Assembly: GCA_030600085.1 (NCBI GenBank)
Contig: JAUVMT010000004.1
Coordinates: 1-34,124 of the forward strand
Length of the DNA stretch: 34,124 bases
Direction of reading: 5' to 3'
From: Gemmatimonadales bacterium
Lineage (GTDB): Bacteria > Gemmatimonadota > Gemmatimonadetes > Palauibacterales > Palauibacteraceae
Made by a program: the position numbers and the translations under genes. Below are positions 25,289 to 33,906 of the stretch, piece by piece. Each line of letters starts with the position of its first letter. Within the stretch, counting starts at the first letter, position 1. The notes under the pieces are model-generated. The model saw nothing but the letters and a program-made list of their open reading frames with translations. It was not told the origin of the DNA and ran no database searches.

Positions 25289-26646
25289 AGGTACCCAGGC
25301 AGGTCTTCCGCGAGTACGACATCCGCGGGATCGTCGGCGAGACCCTCGACGCCGACCTAGCTCGCGCGGTCGGGCGCGCTTACGGAAGCGAGATCGGATC
25401 CAGCAAGACGGTGGCCGTGGGCCACGACAACCGGCCGAGCTCCCCGGATCTCGCCTCCGCCCTGATCGAGGGGCTCAACGCCTCCGGGGTCGACGTCTTC
25501 TTGGTGCAGATGGTTCCGACGCCCGCCCTGTACTTCGCCACCTACGAGCTGGAGACAGACGGAGGGATCCAGATCACAGGCTCCCACAACCCGCCGGAGT
25601 ACAACGGCATCAAGATGACCGTCGGAGGCCGCCCGCTCTACGGAGGGGCCATTCAGACGCTTCGAGCGCGCATCGAGGCGGACGAGCTGGCCTCGGGCAC
25701 CGGGACGGTCCGCGAGGTCGACGTCCTGGACCGGTACGTGGAGGAGATCGGGCGACGAGCGCGAGTAGAGCCGCCGATCCGCTTTGTCCTGGACTGCGGT
25801 AACGGCGCCGGCAGCGTGGTCGCCGCGCGGGCTCTCCGCGCCGCCGGTGCCGAGGTGGACCCGCTCTACTGCGAGTCTGACGGCACCTTCCCGAATCACC
25901 ACCCCGACCCCACGGTCGACGAGAACGTGAAGGACCTCATCGCCCGGGTGGTCTCGACAGGCGCCGCTTTCGGAGTCGGCCTCGACGGAGATGCGGACCG
26001 TATCGGAGCGGTGACGGAGAAGGGCGTGATCGTCCGAGGGGACCACCTCCTGCTCCTGTTCGCGCTCGACGTCCTGAAGGACCACCCGGGAGCCGAGATC
26101 ATCTTCGACGTCAAGTGCTCGAAGGCCCTGCCTGAGATGATCGAGCGAGCCGGCGGCATTCCGATCATGTGGAAGACGGGCCATTCGCTCATCAAGGAGA
26201 GGATGCGCCAGTCCGGATCTCCCTTAGCAGGCGAGATGAGCGGACATATATGTTTTGCTGACAGGTACTTCGGAACTGACGATGCGATTTACGATGCGGC
26301 ACGCCTGGCCGAGTTGGTGGCTCGTGACGGCCGGCCGCTCTCCGAGATCGTCGCGAAGATCCCCGCCTATCCGTCCACGCCCGAGCTTCGCCTGGATTGC
26401 CCGGAAGAGCTGAAGTTCGACCTCGTGACGCGCGCGGTGGAGCACTACAAGCGGTCCCACGAGGTGATTGACATCGACGGTGCCCGGATTCTCTTCGACG
26501 GGGGATGGGCGCTGATCCGAGCCAGCAACACTCAACCCGTCGTCGTGGCCCGGATCGAGGCCGACACGCCCGAGCTGCTGGACGAGATCCGCTCACAAGT
26601 CGGCGAGTACCTGGCGGCCGAGGGTGTTTCCCTCCCGGAGGCCTGA
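25285..26646 (+). CDS. Phosphomannomutase/phosphoglucomutase
   Basis: This is an alpha-D-phosphohexomutase that interconverts the 6- and 1-phosphates of mannose and/or glucose, supplying sugar nucleotides for polysaccharide and lipopolysaccharide. Four domains are recognisable. The catalytic phosphoserine is in ITGSHNPPEYNG (Ser100), the metal site is GLDGDADRIG, the sugar-specificity loop is GEMSGHICF, and the C-terminal phosphate-binding loop is RASNTQPVVV. At 453 residues it resembles the bifunctional AlgC type more than GlmM, which lacks this GEMSGH form. ATG 25285 overlaps the nuoN stop (ATGA), an unusual partner for a complex I operon. Preference for mannose or glucose is not readable. 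Confidence 0.92.
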   Translation: MKVPRQVFREYDIRGIVGETLDADLARAVGRAYGSEIGSSKTVAVGHDNRPSSPDLASALIEGLNASGVDVFLVQMVPTPALYFATYELETDGGIQITGSHNPPEYNGIKMTVGGRPLYGGAIQTLRARIEADELASGTGTVREVDVLDRYVEEIGRRARVEPPIRFVLDCGNGAGSVVAARALRAAGAEVDPLYCESDGTFPNHHPDPTVDENVKDLIARVVSTGAAFGVGLDGDADRIGAVTEKGVIVRGDHLLLLFALDVLKDHPGAEIIFDVKCSKALPEMIERAGGIPIMWKTGHSLIKERMRQSGSPLAGEMSGHICFADRYFGTDDAIYDAARLAELVARDGRPLSEIVAKIPAYPSTPELRLDCPEELKFDLVTRAVEHYKRSHEVIDIDGARILFDGGWALIRASNTQPVVVARIEADTPELLDEIRSQVGEYLAAEGVSLPEA

Positions 26647-26684
26647 CGCCCACGGGGCGTCTCTCTCGTGACGAGCTCGAATCA

Positions 26685-27659
26685 GTGACGGAGCGCAGCG
26701 AAGAGCGCGTCGTGATCGCGATCGGGGGCAACGCCCTGTCCCCGGCGGGCGGTCCGGCCGAGATCCGGACCCAGTTTCAACATACTCGCGAGAGCCTCGC
26801 GCCGATCCTGGAGTTCGCGCGGCACGGTTGGGAAATCGCTATCGTCCACGGAAACGGCCCGCAGGTGGGCGATGCGCTCCTTCGTAACGAGCGAGCCCGA
26901 TCGATCGTCGATGAGCTTCCGCTCGGCGTGCTCGTGGCCGGTACGGCCGGTTGGATCGGCTACATGATCCAGCAATCTCTTCAGAACGCCTTGGTCCAGG
27001 AGGGAATCGACCGGCGTGTGGTCACGGTGATCAACCAGGTGCTCGTGGATCCCGAGCACCCATCCACTCACGAGCCCAGGAAGTTCGTGGGTCGGGGGGT
27101 GGATTCCGAGGTAGGGAGGGAGCTCATGGCGGAGGGCGTGGACCTGCGGTCGGACCGGCGGGGCAGGCTCCGCCGCATCGTTCCGAGTCCCGAGCCGCTG
27201 GAGATCTTGGAGTCGGACACCGTACGGGAGCTGGTTCACCGCGGTACCATCGTGGTCTCCTGTGGCGGAGGGGGAATCCCCGTGTATTTGGATCCCGTGC
27301 TCGGGCTGGAAGGGATGGACTCGGTCGTGGACAAGGACCGTGCGGCCGCAATCCTGGCGCACGTCATCGACGCGAGTCTCCTCCTGATCCTGACCGACGT
27401 AGAGGGTGTGTACCGCTCCTTCGGTTCGCCTGAGCAGGAGCTCGTCCTGCGGCTGACCCCGGCGGAGGGGTGGGCTCTCCTCGCAGAGGAGGACCTCGGC
27501 AAGGGAAGCATGGTCCCCAAGCTGGAAGCGGCCATCCACTTCGTGGAAGGGGGAGGGCGGCGGTCGGTCATCGCGGAACTCAATCGCGGGGCTGCCGCCC
27601 TGCATGGCTCGACCGGCACGACGATCACTTCCGAACCGTCTACGGCAAAGACCCGTTAA
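26685..27659 (+). CDS. arcC: Carbamate kinase
   Basis: This amino-acid kinase-fold enzyme transfers phosphate from carbamoyl phosphate to ADP, giving ATP and carbamate; it can also work in reverse. Motifs visible are VIAIGGNAL, VHGNGPQVG, VINQVLVDPEHPSTHEPRKFVG, VSCGGGGIPV, VVDKDRAAAILA, LTDVEGVYRSFG and KGSMVPKLEAAIHFVEGG. Together these separate it from acetylglutamate and aspartate kinases. GTG 26685 gives 324 residues, close to the usual 310. The ORF-track start (26505) lies inside the mutase gene and is rejected. No arginine deiminase or catabolic ornithine carbamoyltransferase is nearby, so its metabolic source of carbamoyl phosphate is unclear. It is 38 bases after the mutase and 12 before sucC. 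Confidence 0.92.
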   Translation: MTERSEERVVIAIGGNALSPAGGPAEIRTQFQHTRESLAPILEFARHGWEIAIVHGNGPQVGDALLRNERARSIVDELPLGVLVAGTAGWIGYMIQQSLQNALVQEGIDRRVVTVINQVLVDPEHPSTHEPRKFVGRGVDSEVGRELMAEGVDLRSDRRGRLRRIVPSPEPLEILESDTVRELVHRGTIVVSCGGGGIPVYLDPVLGLEGMDSVVDKDRAAAILAHVIDASLLLILTDVEGVYRSFGSPEQELVLRLTPAEGWALLAEEDLGKGSMVPKLEAAIHFVEGGGRRSVIAELNRGAAALHGSTGTTITSEPSTAKTR

Positions 27660-27671
27660 CCGCGGAGGACT

Positions 27672-28802
27672 ATGAACATCCACGAGTATCAGGCACGAGA
27701 GATCTTCCGATCCCATGGCCTTCCCGTTCCGGATTCCGTGCTCGCGGAGAGTGCCGAGCAGGCCAGAGAGGCCGCCGCTCGCTTCGGCGGCACGGTGGTC
27801 ATCAAGGCGCAGGTACATGCCGGCGGGCGCGGGAAGGCGGGTGGCGTCAAGCTGGCATCCGATCCCGCCGAGGCTGGCAAGGCGGCAGAAGCGATCCTCG
27901 GAATGGAGATCAAGGGCCTCGTCGTCGAAAACGTCCTGGTAGCTGCGGCCGTGGAGATCGCGACGGAGGCCTACGTGGGGATCGTGATGGACCGCACGTC
28001 ACAGCGGCCGGTCATGATGGTCTCGCCGGAGGGGGGAGTGGACATCGAGGAGGTCGCGGCGACAAAGCCCGAGGCCATCTTCAAGGAGGCGATCGATCCG
28101 CGCTACGGCCTGATGCCGCACGAGGCGACCGGGCTCGCATACAGGCTCTTCTCCGACCCGGCCCTCGCCAAGCAGGCCGCTCGCGCCCTGGCCGGACTTT
28201 GGAGCGCATACGAAGGGGCCGACGCGACGCTCGCAGAGGTAAACCCTCTCGTCTCGACGCCCGAAGGCGAAGTGCTGGCGATCGACGCCAAGATGAACAT
28301 CGATGACAGCTCGCTCTTCCGGCAGCCCGAGATCGAGGCGATGAGGGATGAGGGCGCGGAGGCTCCCTCCGAGCAACGAGCCAGGGAGGCGGGACTCAGC
28401 TACATCAAGCTGGACGGGGACGTCGGCTGCTGCGTGAACGGAGCCGGCCTGGCGATGGCGACGATGGATCTGGTGAAGTACTACGGCGGTAGCCCAGCGA
28501 ACTTCCTGGACATCGGAGGGTCCTCCAACCCCGAAAAGGTCGTCGCGGCCTTGGAGATCATCACGGAGGATCCGAGCGTCCGCTCCATCCTCTTCAACAT
28601 CTTCGGCGGGATCACCCGCTGCGACGACGTGGCGAACGGCATCGTGGAAGCGACCGGTCGACTCGACCTCGACGTGCCGATCACGATCCGGCTCACGGGC
28701 ACGAACCAGAAGGAGGGGGTGAAGATCCTGGAGGGGGCCGGATTCGAGGCCGACACGGACATGGATCGGGCCGTCCGGCGTGCCGTAGAGGTCGCTTCCT
28801 GA
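27672..28802 (+). CDS. sucC: Succinyl-CoA synthetase beta subunit
   Basis: This is the nucleotide- and succinate-binding subunit of succinyl-CoA synthetase, which makes ATP or GTP in the TCA cycle. The N-terminal ATP-grasp domain starts [12 protein letters not shown] and includes [18 protein letters not shown]. The magnesium-binding region is AEVNPLV, and the C-terminal CoA-ligase part has NFLDIGGSS and [17 protein letters not shown]. The length of 376 residues is slightly under the usual 388. ATG 27672 has a good ribosome-binding site (GGAGGAC). It sits 12 bases after arcC and 38 before sucD, and that gap contains a small AGGCG-N4-CGCCT hairpin. Confidence 0.95.
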   Translation: MNIHEYQAREIFRSHGLPVPDSVLAESAEQAREAAARFGGTVVIKAQVHAGGRGKAGGVKLASDPAEAGKAAEAILGMEIKGLVVENVLVAAAVEIATEAYVGIVMDRTSQRPVMMVSPEGGVDIEEVAATKPEAIFKEAIDPRYGLMPHEATGLAYRLFSDPALAKQAARALAGLWSAYEGADATLAEVNPLVSTPEGEVLAIDAKMNIDDSSLFRQPEIEAMRDEGAEAPSEQRAREAGLSYIKLDGDVGCCVNGAGLAMATMDLVKYYGGSPANFLDIGGSSNPEKVVAALEIITEDPSVRSILFNIFGGITRCDDVANGIVEATGRLDLDVPITIRLTGTNQKEGVKILEGAGFEADTDMDRAVRRAVEVAS

Positions 28803-28840
28803 CCGAATGAGGCGCTGACGCCTGACGACACGGGAGACCC

Positions 28841-29710
28841 ATGGCGATTTTCATAGGTGAACAGACGCGGCTCGTGGTGCAGGGCATCACCGGAAGGGAT
28901 GGCTCCTTCCACACTCGCCAGATGATCGAGTACGGCACACGGGTCGTGGCCGGCGTGACGCCGGGGAAGGGCGGCCTGACGTTCGACGGCGCCGTCCCAG
29001 TGCATAATACGGTGGCCGAGGCAGTGGTCGAGCAGGGAGCCAACGCGTCGGTCATCTACGTGCCGGCCCGGTTCGCTGGAGATGCCATCCTTGAGGCCGC
29101 CGACGCGGGGATCGAGTTGATCGTGTGCATCACGGAGGGGATCCCGGTCGCCGAAATGATGCGGGTGATGCTGTTCGTCCAGGAATGCGGGGCCCGCCTG
29201 ATCGGACCCAACTGCCCCGGGCTGATCGTGCCCGGCGTGTGCAAGGTGGGAATCCTGCCCGCGCAGATCGTGCTGCCGGGACGGATCGGCATCGTCAGCC
29301 GGTCGGGCACCCTGACCTACGAGATCATCTTCCAGCTCACAAGCGCCGGAATCGGACAGTCGACCTCGATCGGGATCGGCGGAGATCCGATCATCGGAAC
29401 GGACTTCGTGGACTGCCTCCGGGCCTTCGAGGCCGACGACGAAACCGACGCGGTCGTGATCATCGGCGAAATCGGCGGCACGGACGAGCAGACCGCGGCC
29501 AGCCTCGTCAAGGAGGAGATGAACAAGCCGGTCGTCGGCTTCATCGCGGGACAGACAGCCCCCCCGGGCCGTCGCATGGGACACGCGGGCGCGATCATCT
29601 CCGGATCCGAGGGTACGGCCGCCGAGAAGGTTCGGGCGTTCCAGGAGAACGGCATTGCGGTCGCCGAGAGACCCGTTGATATCGTCGACGCGCTGCGCGC
29701 TGTGCTGTGA
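28841..29710 (+). CDS. sucD: Succinyl-CoA synthetase alpha subunit
   Basis: This is the CoA-binding and phosphohistidine subunit of succinyl-CoA synthetase. The Rossmann-like CoA domain starts at residue 10 ([15 protein letters not shown]). [12 protein letters not shown] and [10 protein letters not shown] follow, and the active-site histidine lies in [10 protein letters not shown] (His248). The length of 289 residues is standard. ATG 28841 is preceded by GGGAGACCC. The stop overlaps the GTG of the next gene (GTGA), coupling an EIIA-like/CBS protein to succinyl-CoA synthetase. Confidence 0.95.
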   Translation: MAIFIGEQTRLVVQGITGRDGSFHTRQMIEYGTRVVAGVTPGKGGLTFDGAVPVHNTVAEAVVEQGANASVIYVPARFAGDAILEAADAGIELIVCITEGIPVAEMMRVMLFVQECGARLIGPNCPGLIVPGVCKVGILPAQIVLPGRIGIVSRSGTLTYEIIFQLTSAGIGQSTSIGIGGDPIIGTDFVDCLRAFEADDETDAVVIIGEIGGTDEQTAASLVKEEMNKPVVGFIAGQTAPPGRRMGHAGAIISGSEGTAAEKVRAFQENGIAVAERPVDIVDALRAVL

Positions 29711-30618
29711 CGAAGGAGGGATCGGACGCACGGACGCTTGGCGACCTGCTGAGCGAACGCCGGATCATTCTGCCGCTGCGTGCGGAGACGCTTACGCAGG
29801 CGCTCGACGTTCTCGCCTCCACCGCGGTCGCGGACGGTCTCGCCGATCGAGACCGGCTGGATCAAGAACTGGAGACGCTGGCCGACCATGACCTGATACC
29901 GATCGGCTCCCACGCCCTCATGGCACACATGCGAACCGAGGCCGCGCACGACCTGGCTATGATGATCGGAGTCGCCGAAGGGGCGCTTCCCTTCGCGCCG
30001 GCCACGGCTCCGGAGGCGCGAACCCTGGTGCTGGTGATCGCGCCGCTGAGCGCCGGCTCCCGTTATCTGCAGACCATGGCGGCCCTGGCCCGAGCCCTCG
30101 GAAGACGGCGGGTGGAGGAGCGACTCGGCTCTGCCGACACGGCCGGCGAGGTGATGGAGTTGGACGCCCTCCGCGAGCCGGTCCTCGGCGAGGAGATTCT
30201 CGTCCGCGACGTGATGACGCGGAGTCTGGTCAGCGTCCGATCCGATGCGCCGATGGCGGAGGTGGCCGAGGTCCTCATCCGGCGGAGGCTCCGTGCGATC
30301 CCGGTCGTCGGCGACGACGGAGAGGTGATCGGCATGGTGACGGACGCGGACATCATGGAGATGTTCCTGCCCCGGATCCGCGGAGAGGAAGGTGTCGGAG
30401 CGGGGGAGGAAGACCCCGGGGCGCGCTCGGTACGCGACGTCATGCAGCGGAGCGTCTTCTCCGCGCGTGCGGATGAGACGGTCGAAGCCGTCGCCGACCG
30501 GATGATCCGCAAGGAAATCGAGCGATTGCCGGTCGTCGAGGAAGGCCGGCTGGTCGGTTTCCTCACCCGAGGTGACATCATCAGAAGGTTGCTGAGGGGT
30601 CACCTCCGGACGCGGTAG
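29707..30618 (+). CDS. PTS EIIA-like domain fused to two CBS domains
   Basis: The N-terminal half (about 10-150) resembles the PTS EIIA type-2/PtsN fold: [24 protein letters not shown], then [29 protein letters not shown]. His74 aligns by eye with the phosphorylated His of the family's PHAR motif. Two CBS domains follow at about 170-228 ([18 protein letters not shown]...DADIM) and 241-298 ([18 protein letters not shown]...GDIIRRLL), a pair that commonly binds adenine nucleotides. No membrane segment is present. GTG 29707 overlaps the sucD stop, so it is co-translated with sucCD and may sense energy state. The EIIA assignment is weaker than the CBS assignment. Confidence 0.8.
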   Translation: MTKEGSDARTLGDLLSERRIILPLRAETLTQALDVLASTAVADGLADRDRLDQELETLADHDLIPIGSHALMAHMRTEAAHDLAMMIGVAEGALPFAPATAPEARTLVLVIAPLSAGSRYLQTMAALARALGRRRVEERLGSADTAGEVMELDALREPVLGEEILVRDVMTRSLVSVRSDAPMAEVAEVLIRRRLRAIPVVGDDGEVIGMVTDADIMEMFLPRIRGEEGVGAGEEDPGARSVRDVMQRSVFSARADETVEAVADRMIRKEIERLPVVEEGRLVGFLTRGDIIRRLLRGHLRTR

Positions 30619-30686
30619 GGCGGTTGAGCCCGTACCACGGACGTGTGTCCGAGAGAACCAACCACAGACCCAACCGGAACGAGGCC

Positions 30687-31106
30687 ATGAGCGATAACAG
30701 AACTCTCGCGATCATCAAGCCGGATGCTTTTGGCAGCGGCAAGGCGGGCCAGATCATCGACCATCTCGAATCGGACGGCTTCCGGATCCTCGCTGCCCGG
30801 GTGGTCCACCTGAGCCGGGCCCGGGCCGAGACGTTCTACGACGTCCACCGCGGGAAACCTTTCTTCACTTCCCTGGTAGACTTCATGACTTCGGGTCCGG
30901 TGCTGGCGATGGCGTTGGAGAGGGAGGGCGCCGTCGCACGGCTGAGGGAGGTGATCGGTGCCACCGACCCTGCGGAGGCCGATCCGGGTACCGTCCGCGC
31001 CCTGTACGCGGAAAGCAAAGAGCGAAACGCGATTCACGCGTCCGATTCACCCGACAACGCCAGGGTGGAGGTCGCGTTTTTCTTTGCGGGCGCCGACCTG
31101 GGCTGA
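30687..31106 (+). CDS. ndk: Nucleoside diphosphate kinase
   Basis: Ndk exchanges the terminal phosphate between nucleoside tri- and diphosphates through a phosphohistidine, balancing NTP and dNTP pools. Motifs are LAIIKPDAF (Lys11), HRGKPFFTSLVDFMTSGPV, GATDPAEADPGTVR, and the active-site segment NAIHASDSPDNA with His117. ATG 30687, with GAACGAGG upstream, gives 139 residues, the standard length. The ORF-track start (30624) adds a non-conserved leader and is rejected. It lies 68 bases after the EIIA/CBS gene; this gap contains a CGGAC-GTGT-GTCCG inverted repeat (30639-30652) but no clear promoter. Confidence 0.95.
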   Translation: MSDNRTLAIIKPDAFGSGKAGQIIDHLESDGFRILAARVVHLSRARAETFYDVHRGKPFFTSLVDFMTSGPVLAMALEREGAVARLREVIGATDPAEADPGTVRALYAESKERNAIHASDSPDNARVEVAFFFAGADLG

Positions 31107-31123
31107 GTGCTACGAGCGAGCGG

Positions 31124-31636
31124 ATGCCGGACAGCCTCACCATCGAGCTGCGCAGCGTCGCGGAAGCCGCGATCGAGCGGTCCGATCGCCTGACGGCGGT
31201 CGCCACCCTCGGGACCGGGGGAGAGTTTGTCTTCGTCGAGCCGCCTACGGTCTCCTTCGTGGCGCAGTCCAGCGCGAGTGGGGGGATCCAGGTGCGCGGC
31301 GAGCTCGACGCGCGAATCCGGCTCACGTGCAGGCGCTGCCTGGCCGAGAATGAGGAGAGTTTCGTCGTTCCCCTGGAGTTCAGGCTGGAGCCGGGTCTGG
31401 AGCCCGGCGTGGAGGACGAGGGAGTCTTTGCGCTTCGGCCGGATGGCGACGTCGTGGACATCGGGCCCATCGTAAGGGAGGAGCTCTCGCTCGCCATGCC
31501 CGAGTTTCCGGAGTGCCGGGAAGACTGCAGGGGCCTTTGCCCCATCTGCGGCGTCAACCTGAACGAGGCGACCTGCGAGTGCGGGTCATCGGAACCGGAT
31601 CCCAGATGGGAGATGCTCCGAAAGTTGCGCGTCTGA
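31124..31636 (+). CDS. YceD/DUF177 family protein
   Basis: This DUF177 protein (YceD in Escherichia) belongs to a family found before rpmF in many bacteria and implicated in 23S rRNA maturation; its exact activity is not established. Two zinc-type cysteine clusters are visible: LTCRRCLAE (Cys69, Cys72), typical of DUF177, and a C-terminal CREDCRGLCPICGVNLNEATCEC. The length is 170 residues with no signal or membrane segment. ATG 31124 is 17 bases after ndk. The gene order yceD-rpmF-plsX is conserved widely and supports the assignment. Confidence 0.88.
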   Translation: MPDSLTIELRSVAEAAIERSDRLTAVATLGTGGEFVFVEPPTVSFVAQSSASGGIQVRGELDARIRLTCRRCLAENEESFVVPLEFRLEPGLEPGVEDEGVFALRPDGDVVDIGPIVREELSLAMPEFPECREDCRGLCPICGVNLNEATCECGSSEPDPRWEMLRKLRV

Positions 31637-31711
31637 GCCGCCGATCGTCGATTCAGGCCGGCTGACGGCAGCCACCCACAACTCGAAACGCGGTTCTCAG
31701 GAGGATATGGA

Positions 31712-31894
31712 ATGGCCGTACCCAAGAAACGTACGTCCAAGCAGAGGAAGCGCAAACGTCGTACGCACAACAAAGCCGACGCCACAGCGATCCAGGAGTG
31801 CCCCCGGTGCGGAGACCCGCGTCGGCCGCATCGCGTCTGCCCGAGCTGTGGACACTACGACGATCGCGAAGTCGTCGCCGTCGAAGAGTTCTGA
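31712..31894 (+). CDS. rpmF: 50S ribosomal protein L32, zinc-ribbon type
   Basis: This small, basic large-subunit ribosomal protein has 60 residues. It starts MAVPKKRTSKQRKRKRRTHNK, the usual N-terminus, and contains the zinc ribbon CPRCG...CPSCG. It is therefore the four-cysteine (C+) type, as opposed to the cysteine-free type some bacteria use under zinc limitation. ATG 31712 has a very good ribosome-binding site (AGGAGGATATGGA). The ORF-track lists a longer overlapping frame (31707), which belongs to plsX and is a shadow here. Confidence 0.95.
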   Translation: MAVPKKRTSKQRKRKRRTHNKADATAIQECPRCGDPRRPHRVCPSCGHYDDREVVAVEEF

Positions 31895-31937
31895 CCACCG
31901 GTCGGGGGGATCCGCGACTCGCGCTCACGCCGCCCCG

Positions 31938-32945
31938 GTGGCGGCAGGAACCGGCCCCGGCACCCGTCTCACGATCGCGGTCGATGCGATGGGAGGAGAC
32001 GGGGCACCCGAGGTGCCGGTGGCTGGAGCCCTCGCGGCGCTCTCAGAGCTCCCCGAGCGCATCCGCATCGCGCTCGTGGGCGAGCCGAGTCGGATAGAGG
32101 CCGTCCTCCCACTCGCCGCCCGACCGCGGATCGAGATCGTCGCGGCAAGCGAATCGATCCATATGGAGGAGGCGCCCGCGCTCGCCGTCCGGCGCAAGCG
32201 GGACAGCTCGATCGTCGTCGGTCTTCAACTGGTTCGCTCGGGCAGCGCCGACGCCTTCATATCCGCTGGATCCACGGGCGCCGTGATGGCCGCTTCCGTG
32301 CTTGAGCTGGGAGCGCTGCCGGGAGTCGATCGGCCCGCGGTGGGGGCGATGTTTCCCACGACGTCCGGACCGACGCTGGTGCTCGATGTCGGCGCCAACG
32401 TGGACACCAAGGGTCATCACCTTCATCAATTCGCTCGCCTCGGATCGGTCTACGTGCGCGACCTGCGAGGACTCGAGCGCCCGCGAGTTGGCCTGCTGAA
32501 CGTGGGAGAGGAAGCAGAGAAGGGAGGCGACGCGGTCGCTGAAGCTTACTCGCTGCTGGAGGGGGATCCCGAGATTGAGTTCGTGGGGAACGTGGAGGGT
32601 CACCGCATCATCGAGGGGGCCTGCGATGTGCTAGTGAGCGGCGGTTTCACCGGGAACGTGCTCCTCAAGTTCTACGAGTCGATCGCGGCCTTCGTAGTGG
32701 GTCTGCTGCAGCGACCGACCCGGCGCTTTCGCCGGGGAGGAAGGGTCGGCCAGATCGTGCGAGTGCTCGACTACGCGGAGTACGGAGGGGCACCGCTCCT
32801 GGGGGTGCAGGGCGTTTCGATCATCTGTCACGGAGGCTCGCCGCCTAGGGCGATCAAGAACGCGATTCGAGTGGCCGTTCAGAGCGTCGAGTCCGGGATG
32901 GTCGAGGACATGGCAGCCGCCCTCGACGACCCCGGCGGCCGCTGA
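31938..32945 (+). CDS. plsX: Phosphate acyltransferase PlsX
   Basis: PlsX converts acyl-ACP and phosphate to acyl phosphate, the substrate of PlsY in phospholipid synthesis. It is a peripheral membrane enzyme. Family motifs are IAVDAMGGDGAPEVPV at the N-terminus, ISAGSTGAVMAAS, LDVGANVD, GLLNVGEEAEKG, and FVGNVEGHRI with VSGGFTGNVLLK. The ORF-track start (31707) runs through rpmF. The only reasonable in-frame start beyond rpmF is GTG 31938, giving 335 residues, the normal length, though it has no clear ribosome-binding site. It lies 43 bases after rpmF and four before fabD. Confidence 0.92.
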   Translation: MAAGTGPGTRLTIAVDAMGGDGAPEVPVAGALAALSELPERIRIALVGEPSRIEAVLPLAARPRIEIVAASESIHMEEAPALAVRRKRDSSIVVGLQLVRSGSADAFISAGSTGAVMAASVLELGALPGVDRPAVGAMFPTTSGPTLVLDVGANVDTKGHHLHQFARLGSVYVRDLRGLERPRVGLLNVGEEAEKGGDAVAEAYSLLEGDPEIEFVGNVEGHRIIEGACDVLVSGGFTGNVLLKFYESIAAFVVGLLQRPTRRFRRGGRVGQIVRVLDYAEYGGAPLLGVQGVSIICHGGSPPRAIKNAIRVAVQSVESGMVEDMAAALDDPGGR

Positions 32946-32949
32946 CCGG

Positions 32950-33882
32950 ATGAACGACCGAGCCGGGAACGCCTTCCTGCTCCCCGGACAGGGATCGCAG
33001 TACGTGGGCATGGGATCGGATCTCGCGGACAGCCTACCCACGGTGCGGCAGATCTACCAACGAGCGGATGAGCTGTTGGACATGCCCCTGAGCGAGATCT
33101 GCCGGGAGGGACCGGAGGATCGACTTAGGCGCACGGAGAACGCGCAGCCCGCCATCCTCGTGCACAGCTACGCGATCTGGCGAGCGCTGCCAGAGAAGGT
33201 GCGGCAGGGGGCGGCGGTAGCGGCCGGACACTCGCTGGGTGAGTTCTCGGCGTATCTCATCGCGGACGCCATCCCGTTCGACGATGCGCTGCGCATCGTG
33301 CGCCGCCGTGGAGAGCTGATGGCCAAGGCGGGGCGGGAGCAGCCGGGCACGATGTCCGCCGTGATAGGACTGGAAGCGGACCTCGTGGCCGATGTGTGTC
33401 GAGAGACGGCCGGCACCGTGGTCGCGGCGAACTACAACGCCCCCGGCCAGGTGGTCATCAGCGGCGAAGTCGAGGCCGTCGCGACCGCGGGCGAGACGCT
33501 GCGAAAAGCGGGCGCTCGGCGCGTCATTCCGCTGAACGTCAGCGGCGCGTTTCACTCTCCTCTTATGGAGGGCGCCCGGCAGGAACTGGAGGCGATGCTC
33601 GCCGGTACGGAGATCGCCGATCCTGTCTTTCCGGTGGTGGCCAACGTATCGGCGGAGCCGGTTACGACCGGTCCCCGCGCACGCGAGCTACTGGTATCCC
33701 AGCTGACCGGAGCGGTCCGTTGGTCGGACGGGATCCTGCAAATCGGCCGACTGGGCATCTCGAGCTTCCTCGAGATCGGTCCCGGCTCGGTGCTGACGGG
33801 CCTGCTGCGCCGGATCGACAAACGTATGCGGGGACGGGCCGTGGGTGACCTTGAAGCGCTCCGCGCTCTGGCGGCCGAGTAG
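32950..33882 (+). CDS. fabD: Malonyl-CoA:ACP transacylase
   Basis: FabD loads malonate from CoA onto acyl carrier protein to start fatty-acid elongation. The N-terminal FLLPGQGSQYVGMG, the nucleophile motif GHSLGEFSA (Ser95) and the catalytic histidine in SGAFHSPLM (His202) are intact. The conserved arginine is in the VRRRGELM segment, and QPAILVHS and NYNAPGQVVISG are also standard. The length of 310 residues is normal. ATG 32950 is four bases after the plsX stop, so the pair is probably co-translated. fabH, often found between plsX and fabD, is absent. Confidence 0.94.
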   Translation: MNDRAGNAFLLPGQGSQYVGMGSDLADSLPTVRQIYQRADELLDMPLSEICREGPEDRLRRTENAQPAILVHSYAIWRALPEKVRQGAAVAAGHSLGEFSAYLIADAIPFDDALRIVRRRGELMAKAGREQPGTMSAVIGLEADLVADVCRETAGTVVAANYNAPGQVVISGEVEAVATAGETLRKAGARRVIPLNVSGAFHSPLMEGARQELEAMLAGTEIADPVFPVVANVSAEPVTTGPRARELLVSQLTGAVRWSDGILQIGRLGISSFLEIGPGSVLTGLLRRIDKRMRGRAVGDLEALRALAAE

Positions 33883-33906
33883 GGACTAGGGAAAGGAGAA
33901 CGACGA

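Noticed and set aside
26220-26265. AT-rich patch with ACATATATGT palindrome in the mutase gene
   Set aside because: It encodes the conserved GEMSGHICF loop; the palindrome is a by-product of codon choice.
28803-28840. AGGCG-N4-CGCCT hairpin between sucC and sucD
   Set aside because: Five-pair stem without T-run; the gap is short and the genes encode subunits of one enzyme, so termination here is unlikely.
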